Of a stretch of 64,000 nt of DNA, positions 8,077-15,054 are shown one piece after another; within the stretch, counting starts at the first letter, position 1; each line of letters starts with the position of its first letter. A program made the translations under genes and the position numbers. The stretch comes from Desulfovibrio sp. A2 (lineage in GTDB: Bacteria > Desulfobacterota > Desulfovibrionia > Desulfovibrionales > Desulfovibrionaceae). Under the pieces are notes generated by a model. It made no database searches. It had not been told where the DNA came from and saw only the letters and a program-made list of their open reading frames with translations. The stretch covers positions 1-64,000 of the forward strand of contig NZ_AGFG01000028.1 in the NCBI RefSeq assembly GCF_000226255.1, written 5' to 3'.

Positions 8077-9216
8077 CTAGGCAATCATTTCCAGAAACGC
8101 CTCAATGCGCACCTTGAGCTGTTCGGCGTCGGCCTCGGAGTAGTCCGTCTCGATGTGCAGGCTGGGCAGGTCGAACCGGTCGCGCAGGAAGTTGCGCACC
8201 TTGTACGCCTCCACGTTGTAGGTATGGCAGGCCTGCCAGGTCAGGTCCACCACGCCGTGCGGCCTGAAGTCGGCCACCAGCCGTTCCAGCAGGTCGAAGC
8301 GGCCCTGGTTGGGGGCCATGACCGAACACGGCGTGGACAGGTACCGGCGCGCCAGCGCGGTGAGCGGGTCGCCTGTCTCGTCCACCAGGTCGGCCTTCTT
8401 GTAGCCGGTGCAGTTTTCCATGCACACCACCTGGCCGCCGCATTCCTCGATGAGCCGCACCACCTTGTGCGAGCCCATGCCCACCGGCACGCCGGTCAGC
8501 AGTATGCGCGGGCCGCCCTTGCGTTCGGACAGGGTTCCGGCCTTGGCCGCGGACTGCACCTCGGCCACCACACCTTCGGCCAGTTCGATGATGGTTTCGC
8601 GGTCGGAGAAAAAACCCAGCTTGAAGAGCATTTCCAGCATCTGCATGCCGGTCACCGGGGCCGGGTCCATCTGCGGCAGGTCCATCAACGCCTTCAACGC
8701 GCGGCGCTCGCGGTTGGCCAGTTTGATGGCGTCGGTCAGGTTCTGCTCGGTGATGGTCACCCCGAAATCGCTCTCCACCCGCTGCACCAGACCTTCCAGC
8801 TGTCCGCGCCAGAAGGGCAGCGCCGCCTCGTCCGGCGTGGACGGCAGGTGCAGCAGGTGCACCGGCTTCATCTCGCCCAACAGCTCGAACATCTTCTTCT
8901 TGCCGTCACAGGTGGTGTCCGCCACCACCAGATCCGCCGCCGACAGGTACGGGCACGAACCTTCCATGGCAAACCCGAAGCTGCTCTTGATGAGCGGGCA
9001 CAGGTTGCGCGGCAGCACCTGCTCGGCCGTGGCAATGGGGTCGTTGCGCGTGCCGCACAGCACCACCGGCACCGCACCCGCCGCCAGCGCGATCTCCGCC
9101 GGCGAGTACAGACAGTACAACCCCACCACCTTGCGGCCCGCCGCCTTGGCCTCGCTGATGGCCAGGGCATTGCGCTCCGCCGCCGTCTTCAGCCGTTCGA
9201 TGCTCTCCCACGTCAT
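8077..9216 (-). CDS. Double-cubane cluster protein, 2-hydroxyacyl-CoA dehydratase family (YjiM-like)
   Basis: 379 residues, colinear with the HgdB/YjiM branch of the 2-hydroxyacyl-CoA dehydratase superfamily. The segments GLYCLYSPAEIALAAGA, LPRNLCPLIKSSFGF, CPYLSAADLVVADTTCDGKK and the later GGQVVCMENCTGYK carry the conserved cysteines expected to hold an iron-sulfur cluster. Family members with a dedicated ATPase partner form a double-cubane [8Fe-9S] cluster and perform ATP-driven low-potential reductions of small molecules. The ATPase partner lies immediately upstream (9486-10292), so the two form a reductase system. The physiological substrate cannot be read from the sequence. The 269-base spacer between them contains a large hairpin repeat. 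Confidence 0.85.
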   Translation of the reverse strand: MTWESIERLKTAAERNALAISEAKAAGRKVVGLYCLYSPAEIALAAGAVPVVLCGTRNDPIATAEQVLPRNLCPLIKSSFGFAMEGSCPYLSAADLVVADTTCDGKKKMFELLGEMKPVHLLHLPSTPDEAALPFWRGQLEGLVQRVESDFGVTITEQNLTDAIKLANRERRALKALMDLPQMDPAPVTGMQMLEMLFKLGFFSDRETIIELAEGVVAEVQSAAKAGTLSERKGGPRILLTGVPVGMGSHKVVRLIEECGGQVVCMENCTGYKKADLVDETGDPLTALARRYLSTPCSVMAPNQGRFDLLERLVADFRPHGVVDLTWQACHTYNVEAYKVRNFLRDRFDLPSLHIETDYSEADAEQLKVRIEAFLEMIA

Positions 9217-9254
9217 GTGCCTGCTCCTTTTTGAAAACTCGTTAAAAGAAAAAC

Positions 9255-9380
9255 GTCATGGGAGGTGAGAACCGGGGAGGGGACCCTTTAACGCTCTGCG
9301 GTCGCCATCCGTAAGGCTCGCGCTACGTGCTCACCTAACGGCTGCCGCAAAGGGTCTCCCTCCCCGGACCCCACCCCCCT
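9255..9380 (-). repeat. Long hairpin containing composite repeat module, copy D
   Basis: Arms of about 18 pairs (CCGGGGAGGG.GACCCTTT on one side, AAAGGGTCCCCTCCCCGG on the other) enclose a core that on the minus strand reads GCGGCAGCCGTTAGGTGAGC followed by TTACGGATGGCGACCGC. The same core, with about 85 percent identity by eye, lies at 23328-23390, and its 3' half lies at 35628-35646. Downstream on the minus strand is the yjiM-like start; the element sits between the two genes of the reductase pair. Confidence 0.6.
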
Positions 9381-9485
9381 AAATTTTTTCATCGGGCATT
9401 CTTCTCCCACGACGACATCCGCACATGAAAACGACTGTTATTCGGTGGTTGTTCACTTTCCCCTCGTCAGAATTTCCTCCCGCAG

Positions 9486-10292
9486 CTACCCCGCCGCCAC
9501 ATCCTGCGCCGCGATGAGAGCCGCGCCGAGAGCCCCGGTGGCCTGGGGCATGTCGGAAACGGTGACGGCAAGGCCGAGGGTATCGGAAAAGATGCGGGCG
9601 AAGGCGGGATTGGTGGCGAGGCCGCCGGTAAAGGCGCAGCCGGGCACCAGGGGCACGCGGCCGGTCAGGGCTTTCAGGCGGCGGGCCACCGAGGCCACGA
9701 TGGAGGCGGCCAGGTCGTCTTTGGAAACCCCTTGGGCGATGAGCCCGATGACTTCGGTTTCAGCGAACACGGCACACATGCTGTTGAGGGGCACGGGGGT
9801 GCCGCGCAGGGCGGCGTCGCCCATCTCGTCCAGGGTCATGTCGAGCACGCCGGTCATGACCTGGAGAAAGCGGCCGGTACCGGCGGCGCACTTGTCGTTC
9901 ATGACGAAGTCGCGCACGTTTCCGCGCTCGTCCACGGCCACCACCTTGCTGTCCTGGCCGCCCACGTCGAGCACGGTGCGGGTATCGGGCGCAAGGTGGT
10001 GCGCGCCGCGCGCATGGCAGGTGATTTCGGTGACGGTGCGGTGCAGGAAGGGCAGGGAGATGCGGCCATAGCCGGTGCCCACCACGCGGGCAACCCGGTC
10101 GATGCGGGTTCCGGCCTCTCGCAGGGCGGCGTCCAGCACCGCCTGGCCGGTTTCACGGGGGTTCCAGCCGGTGGGGGTGACGGCCACGCCCAGCACGGCG
10201 CGCGTCGCGCCGTCGAGCACCACGGCCTTGGCGGCGGTGGAGCCCACGTCCACTCCGGCGACCAAGGCAGCGGCGGGTCGGGCAACGGGCAT
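9486..10292 (-). CDS. ATPase activator of the double-cubane protein (BcrAD/BadF/YjiL family)
   Basis: 268 residues from the ATG at 10292, preceded by AGGAGG; an upstream ATG at 10343 lacks such a site. The ASKHA-type ATPase fold is evident from VAGVDVGSTAAKAVVLDG (phosphate 1), VLDVGGQDSKVV (phosphate 2) and GGLATNPAF (adenosine motif). The bridging [4Fe-4S] cysteines are likely those in NDKCAAGTGRFLQ and NSMCAVFAETEV. These activators hydrolyse ATP to push an electron to their dehydratase-type partner, here the downstream YjiM-like protein on the same strand. The pair is likely co-transcribed. Confidence 0.88.
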   Translation of the reverse strand: MPVARPAAALVAGVDVGSTAAKAVVLDGATRAVLGVAVTPTGWNPRETGQAVLDAALREAGTRIDRVARVVGTGYGRISLPFLHRTVTEITCHARGAHHLAPDTRTVLDVGGQDSKVVAVDERGNVRDFVMNDKCAAGTGRFLQVMTGVLDMTLDEMGDAALRGTPVPLNSMCAVFAETEVIGLIAQGVSKDDLAASIVASVARRLKALTGRVPLVPGCAFTGGLATNPAFARIFSDTLGLAVTVSDMPQATGALGAALIAAQDVAAG

Positions 10293-10343
10293 GGGGCCTC
10301 CTGCGGAAAAACTGTGGCCACGCGCGGTGGCGACGGCTTGCAA

Positions 10344-10853
10344 CTGGATAGCCCACCCGCCAAGTTCCGGTAAAATCGATACTTTCTATCCTGACACCAC
10401 GAATGCATAGACGGCGGCCCGCATATCTTGCGGGCGGCATGTCGGCGCGTTCCCTACTGGCAGGGGCGGGGCTCGCCGGGGCCGGTGGGGGCGTCCTGCA
10501 TGCTCCGCCCGGCGAAAAAATACTGCCCCTTCACGCGCCCGGTGCTATCATGAAGAAGATGCCCGCATCGCTTCGCCGTCGGACCAAGGTTTGCCGGGCA
10601 TTCGCCATCGGCAAAAAAAATCACATTCCGCGCGAAATTCCCCGTGGTTTTGATGCCCGTCACATCGCGCCTTCCCCCCCCGGACTATTGTGCACTCAAC
10701 GACGGGGCGAAAGGCCACGACGGATGCGGCGGATGCGCCGATCCGACGACGCCGCCCCGCCGAACCACAACCACGACGGAGCGAGCCATGGTCCTTTCGA
10801 AGATTTTAGGCCTGTTCGGCCACAAGAATGAACCCCAGAAAAAGGAGAGCCCC
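10344..10853 (+). promoter_or_regulatory. Divergent regulatory region between the reductase pair and hcp
   Basis: About 510 bases without a convincing gene. A Crp/Fnr-like imperfect site TTTGA-N6-TCACA lies at 10649-10664 and could be an HcpR target for hcp. An A-rich tract followed by tcacattccgcgcgaaatt at about 10612-10639 is the other notable non-G+C stretch. An in-frame ATG at 10788 extends the hcp reading frame but has a poorer ribosome binding site than 10854. Confidence 0.4.
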
Positions 10854-12473
10854 ATGTCCATGTTCTGCAACCAGTGTGAACAGACCGCCAAGGGTACCGG
10901 CTGCACCACCATCGGCGTGTGCGGCAAGCAGCCCGAAGTTTCCGCCCTTCAGGATCTGACGGTCTACGCCCTGCGCGGCCTGGCCCTGGTGGCCCTGGAA
11001 GCCCGCAAGAAGGGCATCGTCGATCCCGCCATCGACCACTACGGGGCCAAGGCCCTGTTCACCACCCTGACCAACGTCAACTTCGATCCGGCCCGCTTCC
11101 AGGCGTACATCAACGAGATCGTGAAGCACCGCAACGCCCTGGCCGCCCGCGCGGGTGCCTCGTTCAGCACCGGCCCTGCCTCGTTCCAGCCCGCCGCCAC
11201 CCTGGAAGCCCTGGGCGCGCAGGCCGACGTGGCCGCGCTGACCGCCGACAAGAGCGACCCGGACATCGTCTCGCTGAAGCAGACCCTGCTCTACGGCATG
11301 AAGGGCCTGGCCGCCTACGCCGACCACGCCGCCGTGCTGGGCCAGACCGACCCCGAAGTGTTCGCCTTCCTGTTCAAGGGCCTGGCCGCCGGGTACGACG
11401 GCGTGCAGCGCGACCTTGGCCAGTGGGTGGAACTTGCGCTCGAATGCGGCAAGACCAACCTGCGCGCCATGGAACTGCTGGACGCGGGCAACACCGGCAC
11501 CTACGGCCACCCCGTGCCCACCCAGGTGCCGCTGGGCCACCGCAAGAACAAGTGCATCCTCGTTTCCGGCCACGACCTGCGCGACCTGCACGAACTGCTG
11601 AAGCAGACCGAAGGCAAGGGCATCGACATCTACACCCATGGTGAAATGCTGCCCACGCACGGCTACCCGGAACTGAAGAAGTACCCCCACTTCTACGGCC
11701 ACTTCGGCACCGCCTGGCAGAACCAGCACAAGGAATTCCCGGCCTTCCCCGGCGCCATCCTGTTCACCACCAACTGCATCCAGAAGCCCCAGGATTCCTA
11801 CAAGGACCGCGTGTTCACCACCGGCCTGGTGGGCTGGCCCGGCCTTGTGCACTGCGAGAACTACGACTTCTCGGCCGTGATCAAAAAGGCGCAGGAAATG
11901 CCCGGCTTCACCGAAGACGCGCCCGGCAAGAACGTGCTGGTGGGCTTTGGCCGCAACACCGTCATGAGCGTGGCCGGCCAGGTCATCGACGCGGTGAAGT
12001 CCGGCGCCATCCGCCACTTCTTCCTGGTGGGCGGCTGCGACGGCGCCAAGCCCGGCCGCAACTACTACACCGAGTTCGTGGAAAAGACCCCCAAGGACAC
12101 CGTGGTGCTCACGCTGGCCTGCGGCAAGTTCCGCTTCTTCGACAAGGAACTGGGCGATATCGGCGGCATTCCGCGCCTGCTGGACGTGGGCCAGTGCAAC
12201 GACGCTTACTCGGCCATCCAGATCGCCGTGGCCCTTGCCGGCGCCTTCGAGTGCGGCGTGAACGACCTGCCCCTGTCGCTGGTGCTCTCGTGGTACGAGC
12301 AGAAGGCCGTGGTCATCCTGCTCACCCTGCTGGCCCTCGGCATCAAGGACATCCGCCTCGGACCGTCACTGCCCGCGTTCATCACCCCCAACGTGCTGAA
12401 CTTCCTGGTGCAGAACTACAACATCAAGCCCATCACCACCCCGGACGAAGACCTGAAGGCCATTCTGGGCTAA
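10854..12473 (+). CDS. hcp: Hybrid cluster protein (hydroxylamine / NO reductase)
   Basis: 539 residues from the ATG at 10854 (AAAGGAG seven bases upstream). The N-terminal cysteine motif CNQCEQTAKGTGCTTIGVC (Cys5, 8, 17, 23; spacing CX2CX8CX5C) binds the cubane cluster as in Desulfovibrio Hcp. Downstream segments such as GHDLRDLHELLKQTEGKGI, FTTNCIQKP, GGCDGAKPGRNYY, TLACGKFRF and DVGQCNDAYSAI carry the ligands of the hybrid 4Fe-2S-2O cluster. Hcp protects anaerobes from nitric oxide/hydroxylamine. A ferredoxin gene follows, and an HcpR-like regulator is encoded 5 kb away, the usual neighbourhood in Desulfovibrio. Confidence 0.97.
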   Translation: MSMFCNQCEQTAKGTGCTTIGVCGKQPEVSALQDLTVYALRGLALVALEARKKGIVDPAIDHYGAKALFTTLTNVNFDPARFQAYINEIVKHRNALAARAGASFSTGPASFQPAATLEALGAQADVAALTADKSDPDIVSLKQTLLYGMKGLAAYADHAAVLGQTDPEVFAFLFKGLAAGYDGVQRDLGQWVELALECGKTNLRAMELLDAGNTGTYGHPVPTQVPLGHRKNKCILVSGHDLRDLHELLKQTEGKGIDIYTHGEMLPTHGYPELKKYPHFYGHFGTAWQNQHKEFPAFPGAILFTTNCIQKPQDSYKDRVFTTGLVGWPGLVHCENYDFSAVIKKAQEMPGFTEDAPGKNVLVGFGRNTVMSVAGQVIDAVKSGAIRHFFLVGGCDGAKPGRNYYTEFVEKTPKDTVVLTLACGKFRFFDKELGDIGGIPRLLDVGQCNDAYSAIQIAVALAGAFECGVNDLPLSLVLSWYEQKAVVILLTLLALGIKDIRLGPSLPAFITPNVLNFLVQNYNIKPITTPDEDLKAILG

Positions 12474-12498
12474 TATCCGGACGACGGAAGCAAGCGAC

Positions 12499-12522
12499 GG
12501 GGGGCGGCACGGGCCGCCCCCC
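12499..12522 (+). terminator. Strong hairpin between hcp and the ferredoxin gene
   Basis: Arms GGGGGGCGGC / GCCGCCCCCC with a four-base loop begin 26 bases after the hcp stop; there is no T tract. It could protect the hcp mRNA end or reduce read-through to the ferredoxin gene. The following 200 bases hold a short direct repeat (gggcacggcatca) and nothing else obvious. Confidence 0.5.
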
Positions 12523-12733
12523 CCATTCCGCCCCGGCGCGCCCCGCCAGGGCACGGCATCACCAATCCGGCGCACCACGCCGGGGCACGGCATCAGCGAC
12601 GCACCCGACAGCACCGCCAGGCACCGCGACCGCAACGACCCCCGCCACGCCCGACATCACCCACAGGCCCCATCCCGCATCCACGGGCAGCCGGGGCCGC
12701 CCGCGCTCCAACCCGCGGGCAAGGATCACAGAC

Positions 12734-13579
12734 ATGAAGACCACCCGGAACATCCTGGAAATCGACGAGGAACGCTGCGACGGCTGCGGCGCGTGCGTGC
12801 TGGACTGCGCGGAAGGCGCCATCGCCATCGTGGACGGCAAGGCAAAGATCGTTTCCGACAGCTTTTGCGACGGCCTTGGCGCGTGCATCGGCAGTTGCCC
12901 GCAGGGCGCGCTGCGCATCATCCAGCGCGAGGCCGTGCCCTTTGACGAAGACGCCGCCATGGAACACGTGCGCAAGCGCGACGGGGCCGAAGGGGCCGAA
13001 GCTCCCCAGACGCCTTCCGGCGGCCACCACGCCCACCATGCCCACCACAACAGGCACGACGGACACGGCGTGCACGGCCAGTACGGCCTTGGCGCGCGCC
13101 CGGCAGGACATGGCGGCGGCCACGGCGGCTGCCCCGGCTCCATGATCCGCAGCTTCGCCAAGGCCGACGCCCCCACCTTCGCCGTGGCCGAAGGCCCGGT
13201 GTCCGGCCCCGGCCACTGGCCGCTGAAGATCCGCCTGGTGCCGCCCACGGCCCCCTACCTGAAGGACGCCGACGTGCTGGTGGCGGCGGACTGCGCGGCC
13301 GCGGCCTCGCCCCTGTTCCACAGCCACTTCGCCAGGGGCAAGGTGGTGCTCATCGGCTGTCCCAAGTTCGACGACACCGAAGCCTACGCCCAGCGGCTGG
13401 CCGACATCCTGGCCACCAGCGGCATCCGGTCCATGACCGTGCTGCGCATGGAAGTGCCCTGCTGCCGGGGGCTTACCGCCGCGCTGGCCAAGGCGCGCGA
13501 GCTTTCCGGCACCAATGTGCCGCTGAACGAGATGGTCATGACCTGTCAGGGCGCACCCGCGCCCACCCCGCTGGCCTGA
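12734..13579 (+). CDS. Ferredoxin with His-rich linker, probable electron donor to Hcp
   Basis: 281 residues from the ATG at 12734. Residues 1-60 form a two-cluster ferredoxin domain. The first motif is complete (Cys15, 18, 21, 25), whereas the second (CDGLGACIGSC, Cys45, 51, 55) lacks the second cysteine, which is Leu48, so the second site may hold a [3Fe-4S] or atypical cluster. A linker around residues 95-135 is crowded with His and Gly (HHAHHAHHNRHDGHG). The remaining approximately 145 residues form an alpha/beta domain with further cysteines (VLIGCPKFDD, EVPCCRG, VMTCQG), resembling proteins encoded beside hcp in sulfate reducers. An electron-donor role for Hcp is inferred from position. 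Confidence 0.8.
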   Translation: MKTTRNILEIDEERCDGCGACVLDCAEGAIAIVDGKAKIVSDSFCDGLGACIGSCPQGALRIIQREAVPFDEDAAMEHVRKRDGAEGAEAPQTPSGGHHAHHAHHNRHDGHGVHGQYGLGARPAGHGGGHGGCPGSMIRSFAKADAPTFAVAEGPVSGPGHWPLKIRLVPPTAPYLKDADVLVAADCAAAASPLFHSHFARGKVVLIGCPKFDDTEAYAQRLADILATSGIRSMTVLRMEVPCCRGLTAALAKARELSGTNVPLNEMVMTCQGAPAPTPLA

Positions 13580-13676
13580 CGCGCCAGCGTCAAGACTTCT
13601 GGCCTGACGCGCCAGCGTCAATACCTCTCGCCTGACGCGCCAGCGTCAATACCGCCAGTCTGACGCGCCAGCGTCC
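13575..13676 (+). repeat. Four tandem 28-base repeats, each a small palindrome
   Basis: The unit tgacgcgccagcgtca recurs at 13577, 13605, 13633 and 13661 with an exact 28-base period (the fourth copy ends gtcc instead of gtca). Each unit is an inverted repeat (TGACGC / GCGTCA). The stop codon of the ferredoxin gene is the TGA of the first unit. The spacers differ, so the palindrome rather than the spacer is conserved. Possible roles are RNA 3'-end protection, protein binding, or a REP-like cluster. Confidence 0.8.
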
Positions 13677-13727
13677 GCAGCGTAAACCGCAGGGCGCTCC
13701 GCGCGCCATCCACCCACCGCAGACAAC

Positions 13728-13753
13728 GAACGGCCCGCGCTCGCGGGCCGTTC
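13728..13753 (+). terminator. Hairpin closing the hcp-ferredoxin unit
   Basis: A perfect 12-base-pair stem GAACGGCCCGCG / CGCGGGCCGTTC with a two-base loop lies after the tandem repeats. It lacks a T run. It probably separates the hcp unit from the alcohol dehydrogenase gene. Confidence 0.5.
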
Positions 13754-13757
13754 GCCA

Positions 13758-13774
13758 TTGTGACATTATGTCAA
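13758..13774 (+). promoter_or_regulatory. Crp/Fnr-type palindrome upstream of the alcohol dehydrogenase
   Basis: TTGTGACATTATGTCAA contains the perfect 13-base dyad TGACAT-T-ATGTCA, 120 bases before the alcohol dehydrogenase start. It resembles Crp/Fnr-family operators; the nearest such regulator is the HcpR-like protein at 17704-18393. The link is inferred from position and dyad shape. Confidence 0.55.
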
Positions 13775-13893
13775 GGCAAACGCACAAAAAGGGTGGCGAA
13801 CAGGCCCCGGCTTGCATACAGTGGTGATACGGGGAATCACTGGCGGCGCTTTCTTTGGGGAAAGGCGTCGCATGGCGGCATCGGGGGCGTTCC

Positions 13894-15054
13894 ATGAACG
13901 ACTACGAACTGCGTAAATTCGTCGCGCCGGAATTCGTCTTCGGCTACGGCGCGGCTGGCCTGGCGGGTCGGCACGCGCGCAATCTGGGCGCATCGCGCTG
14001 CCTCGTGGTGTCCGACCACGGCGTGGCCGCGGCTGGGCACACCGAAACGGTGCTGGCTACCCTGCGCGAAGAAGGCATCGCCTGCGCGACCTTTCTGGGG
14101 GTGTCGGAAAACCCCCGCGATACCGAGGTCATGCAGGGCAGCGAACTGTTCCGCGCCGAAGGCTGCGACGCCATCGTGGCCGTGGGCGGCGGCAGCCCCA
14201 TGGACTGCGCCAAGGGCATCGGCATCATGGTGGCCAACGGCGGCCACATTCTGGACTACGAGGGGGTGGACGCCATCCCCAAGCCCATGCCCCCGCTGGT
14301 CTGCGTGCCCACCACGGCGGGCAGCTCGGCCGACGTCTCGCAGTTCGCCATCATCCGCGACACGCCGCGCCGGGTGAAGATCGCCATCGTCAGCAAGGCC
14401 AACGTGCCCGACGTGGCCCTGGTGGACCCGCTGCCCACCCTGACCAAGCCGCGCGACCTCACCGCCGCCACCGGTCTCGACGCCCTGACCCACGCCGTGG
14501 AGGCCTACGCCTCCAACGCCCACTCGCCCGTCACCGACATGTTCGCCCTGGAGGCCATCCGGGGCATCGGAGTGGCCCTGTTCGACGTGCTGGACAACCT
14601 GCACGACAGGGACGCCCGCGCGCGCATGGCCCTTGGCAGCATGAACGCGGGCCTGGCCTTTTCCAACGCCATCCTGGGGGCGGTGCACGCCCTTTCGCAC
14701 AGCCTGGGCGGCATGCTGGATCTGCCCCACGGCGAATGCAACGCCCTGCTGCTGCCCTTCGTGGCGCGCCGCAACTTCACGGCGGCCCCGCAGCGCTACC
14801 GCAAGGTGGCCGAGGCCTTGGGCGTTGCCGATGCCCTGTCCGCGCCCGACGACGAAGTGCGCGACGCGCTGTTCGCCCGCCTTTCCGACATGCGCCGCCG
14901 GGCCGGGTTCGACAAGGGCCTCGCGCAGTACGGCGTCACCCGCGAACAACTGGCGGAACTGGCGCGCATGGCCCTGGAAGATCCCTGCCTTTCCACCAAC
15001 CCGGCCCCGCTCGGCGCGCGCGAACTGGAAGAGCTGTATGCCGAAGCGTTCTGA
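13894..15054 (+). CDS. Iron-containing alcohol dehydrogenase
   Basis: 386 residues, standard for group III Fe-dependent alcohol dehydrogenases, which interconvert primary alcohols and aldehydes with NAD(H). The nucleotide-binding motif GGGSPMDCAKGI is present, as are the metal-ligand segments HAVEAYASN, HALSHSLGGMLDLPHGECN and the preceding Asp region. The start at 13894 has a weak ribosome binding site (gggggc); alternatives upstream would add only 13 residues. It overlaps the following histidine kinase gene by 17 bases, so the two are translated from one message. Substrate specificity cannot be read from the sequence. Confidence 0.92.
   Translation: MNDYELRKFVAPEFVFGYGAAGLAGRHARNLGASRCLVVSDHGVAAAGHTETVLATLREEGIACATFLGVSENPRDTEVMQGSELFRAEGCDAIVAVGGGSPMDCAKGIGIMVANGGHILDYEGVDAIPKPMPPLVCVPTTAGSSADVSQFAIIRDTPRRVKIAIVSKANVPDVALVDPLPTLTKPRDLTAATGLDALTHAVEAYASNAHSPVTDMFALEAIRGIGVALFDVLDNLHDRDARARMALGSMNAGLAFSNAILGAVHALSHSLGGMLDLPHGECNALLLPFVARRNFTAAPQRYRKVAEALGVADALSAPDDEVRDALFARLSDMRRRAGFDKGLAQYGVTREQLAELARMALEDPCLSTNPAPLGARELEELYAEAF

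Noticed and set aside
10788-10853. Upstream ATG of hcp giving a 22-residue longer N-terminus
   Set aside because: The ATG at 10854 has a better ribosome binding site, and known Hcp proteins begin immediately before the cysteine motif.
13575-13676. CRISPR array
   Set aside because: The repeats are 16-base palindromes with only 12-base spacers and there are no cas genes, so the dimensions do not fit CRISPR.
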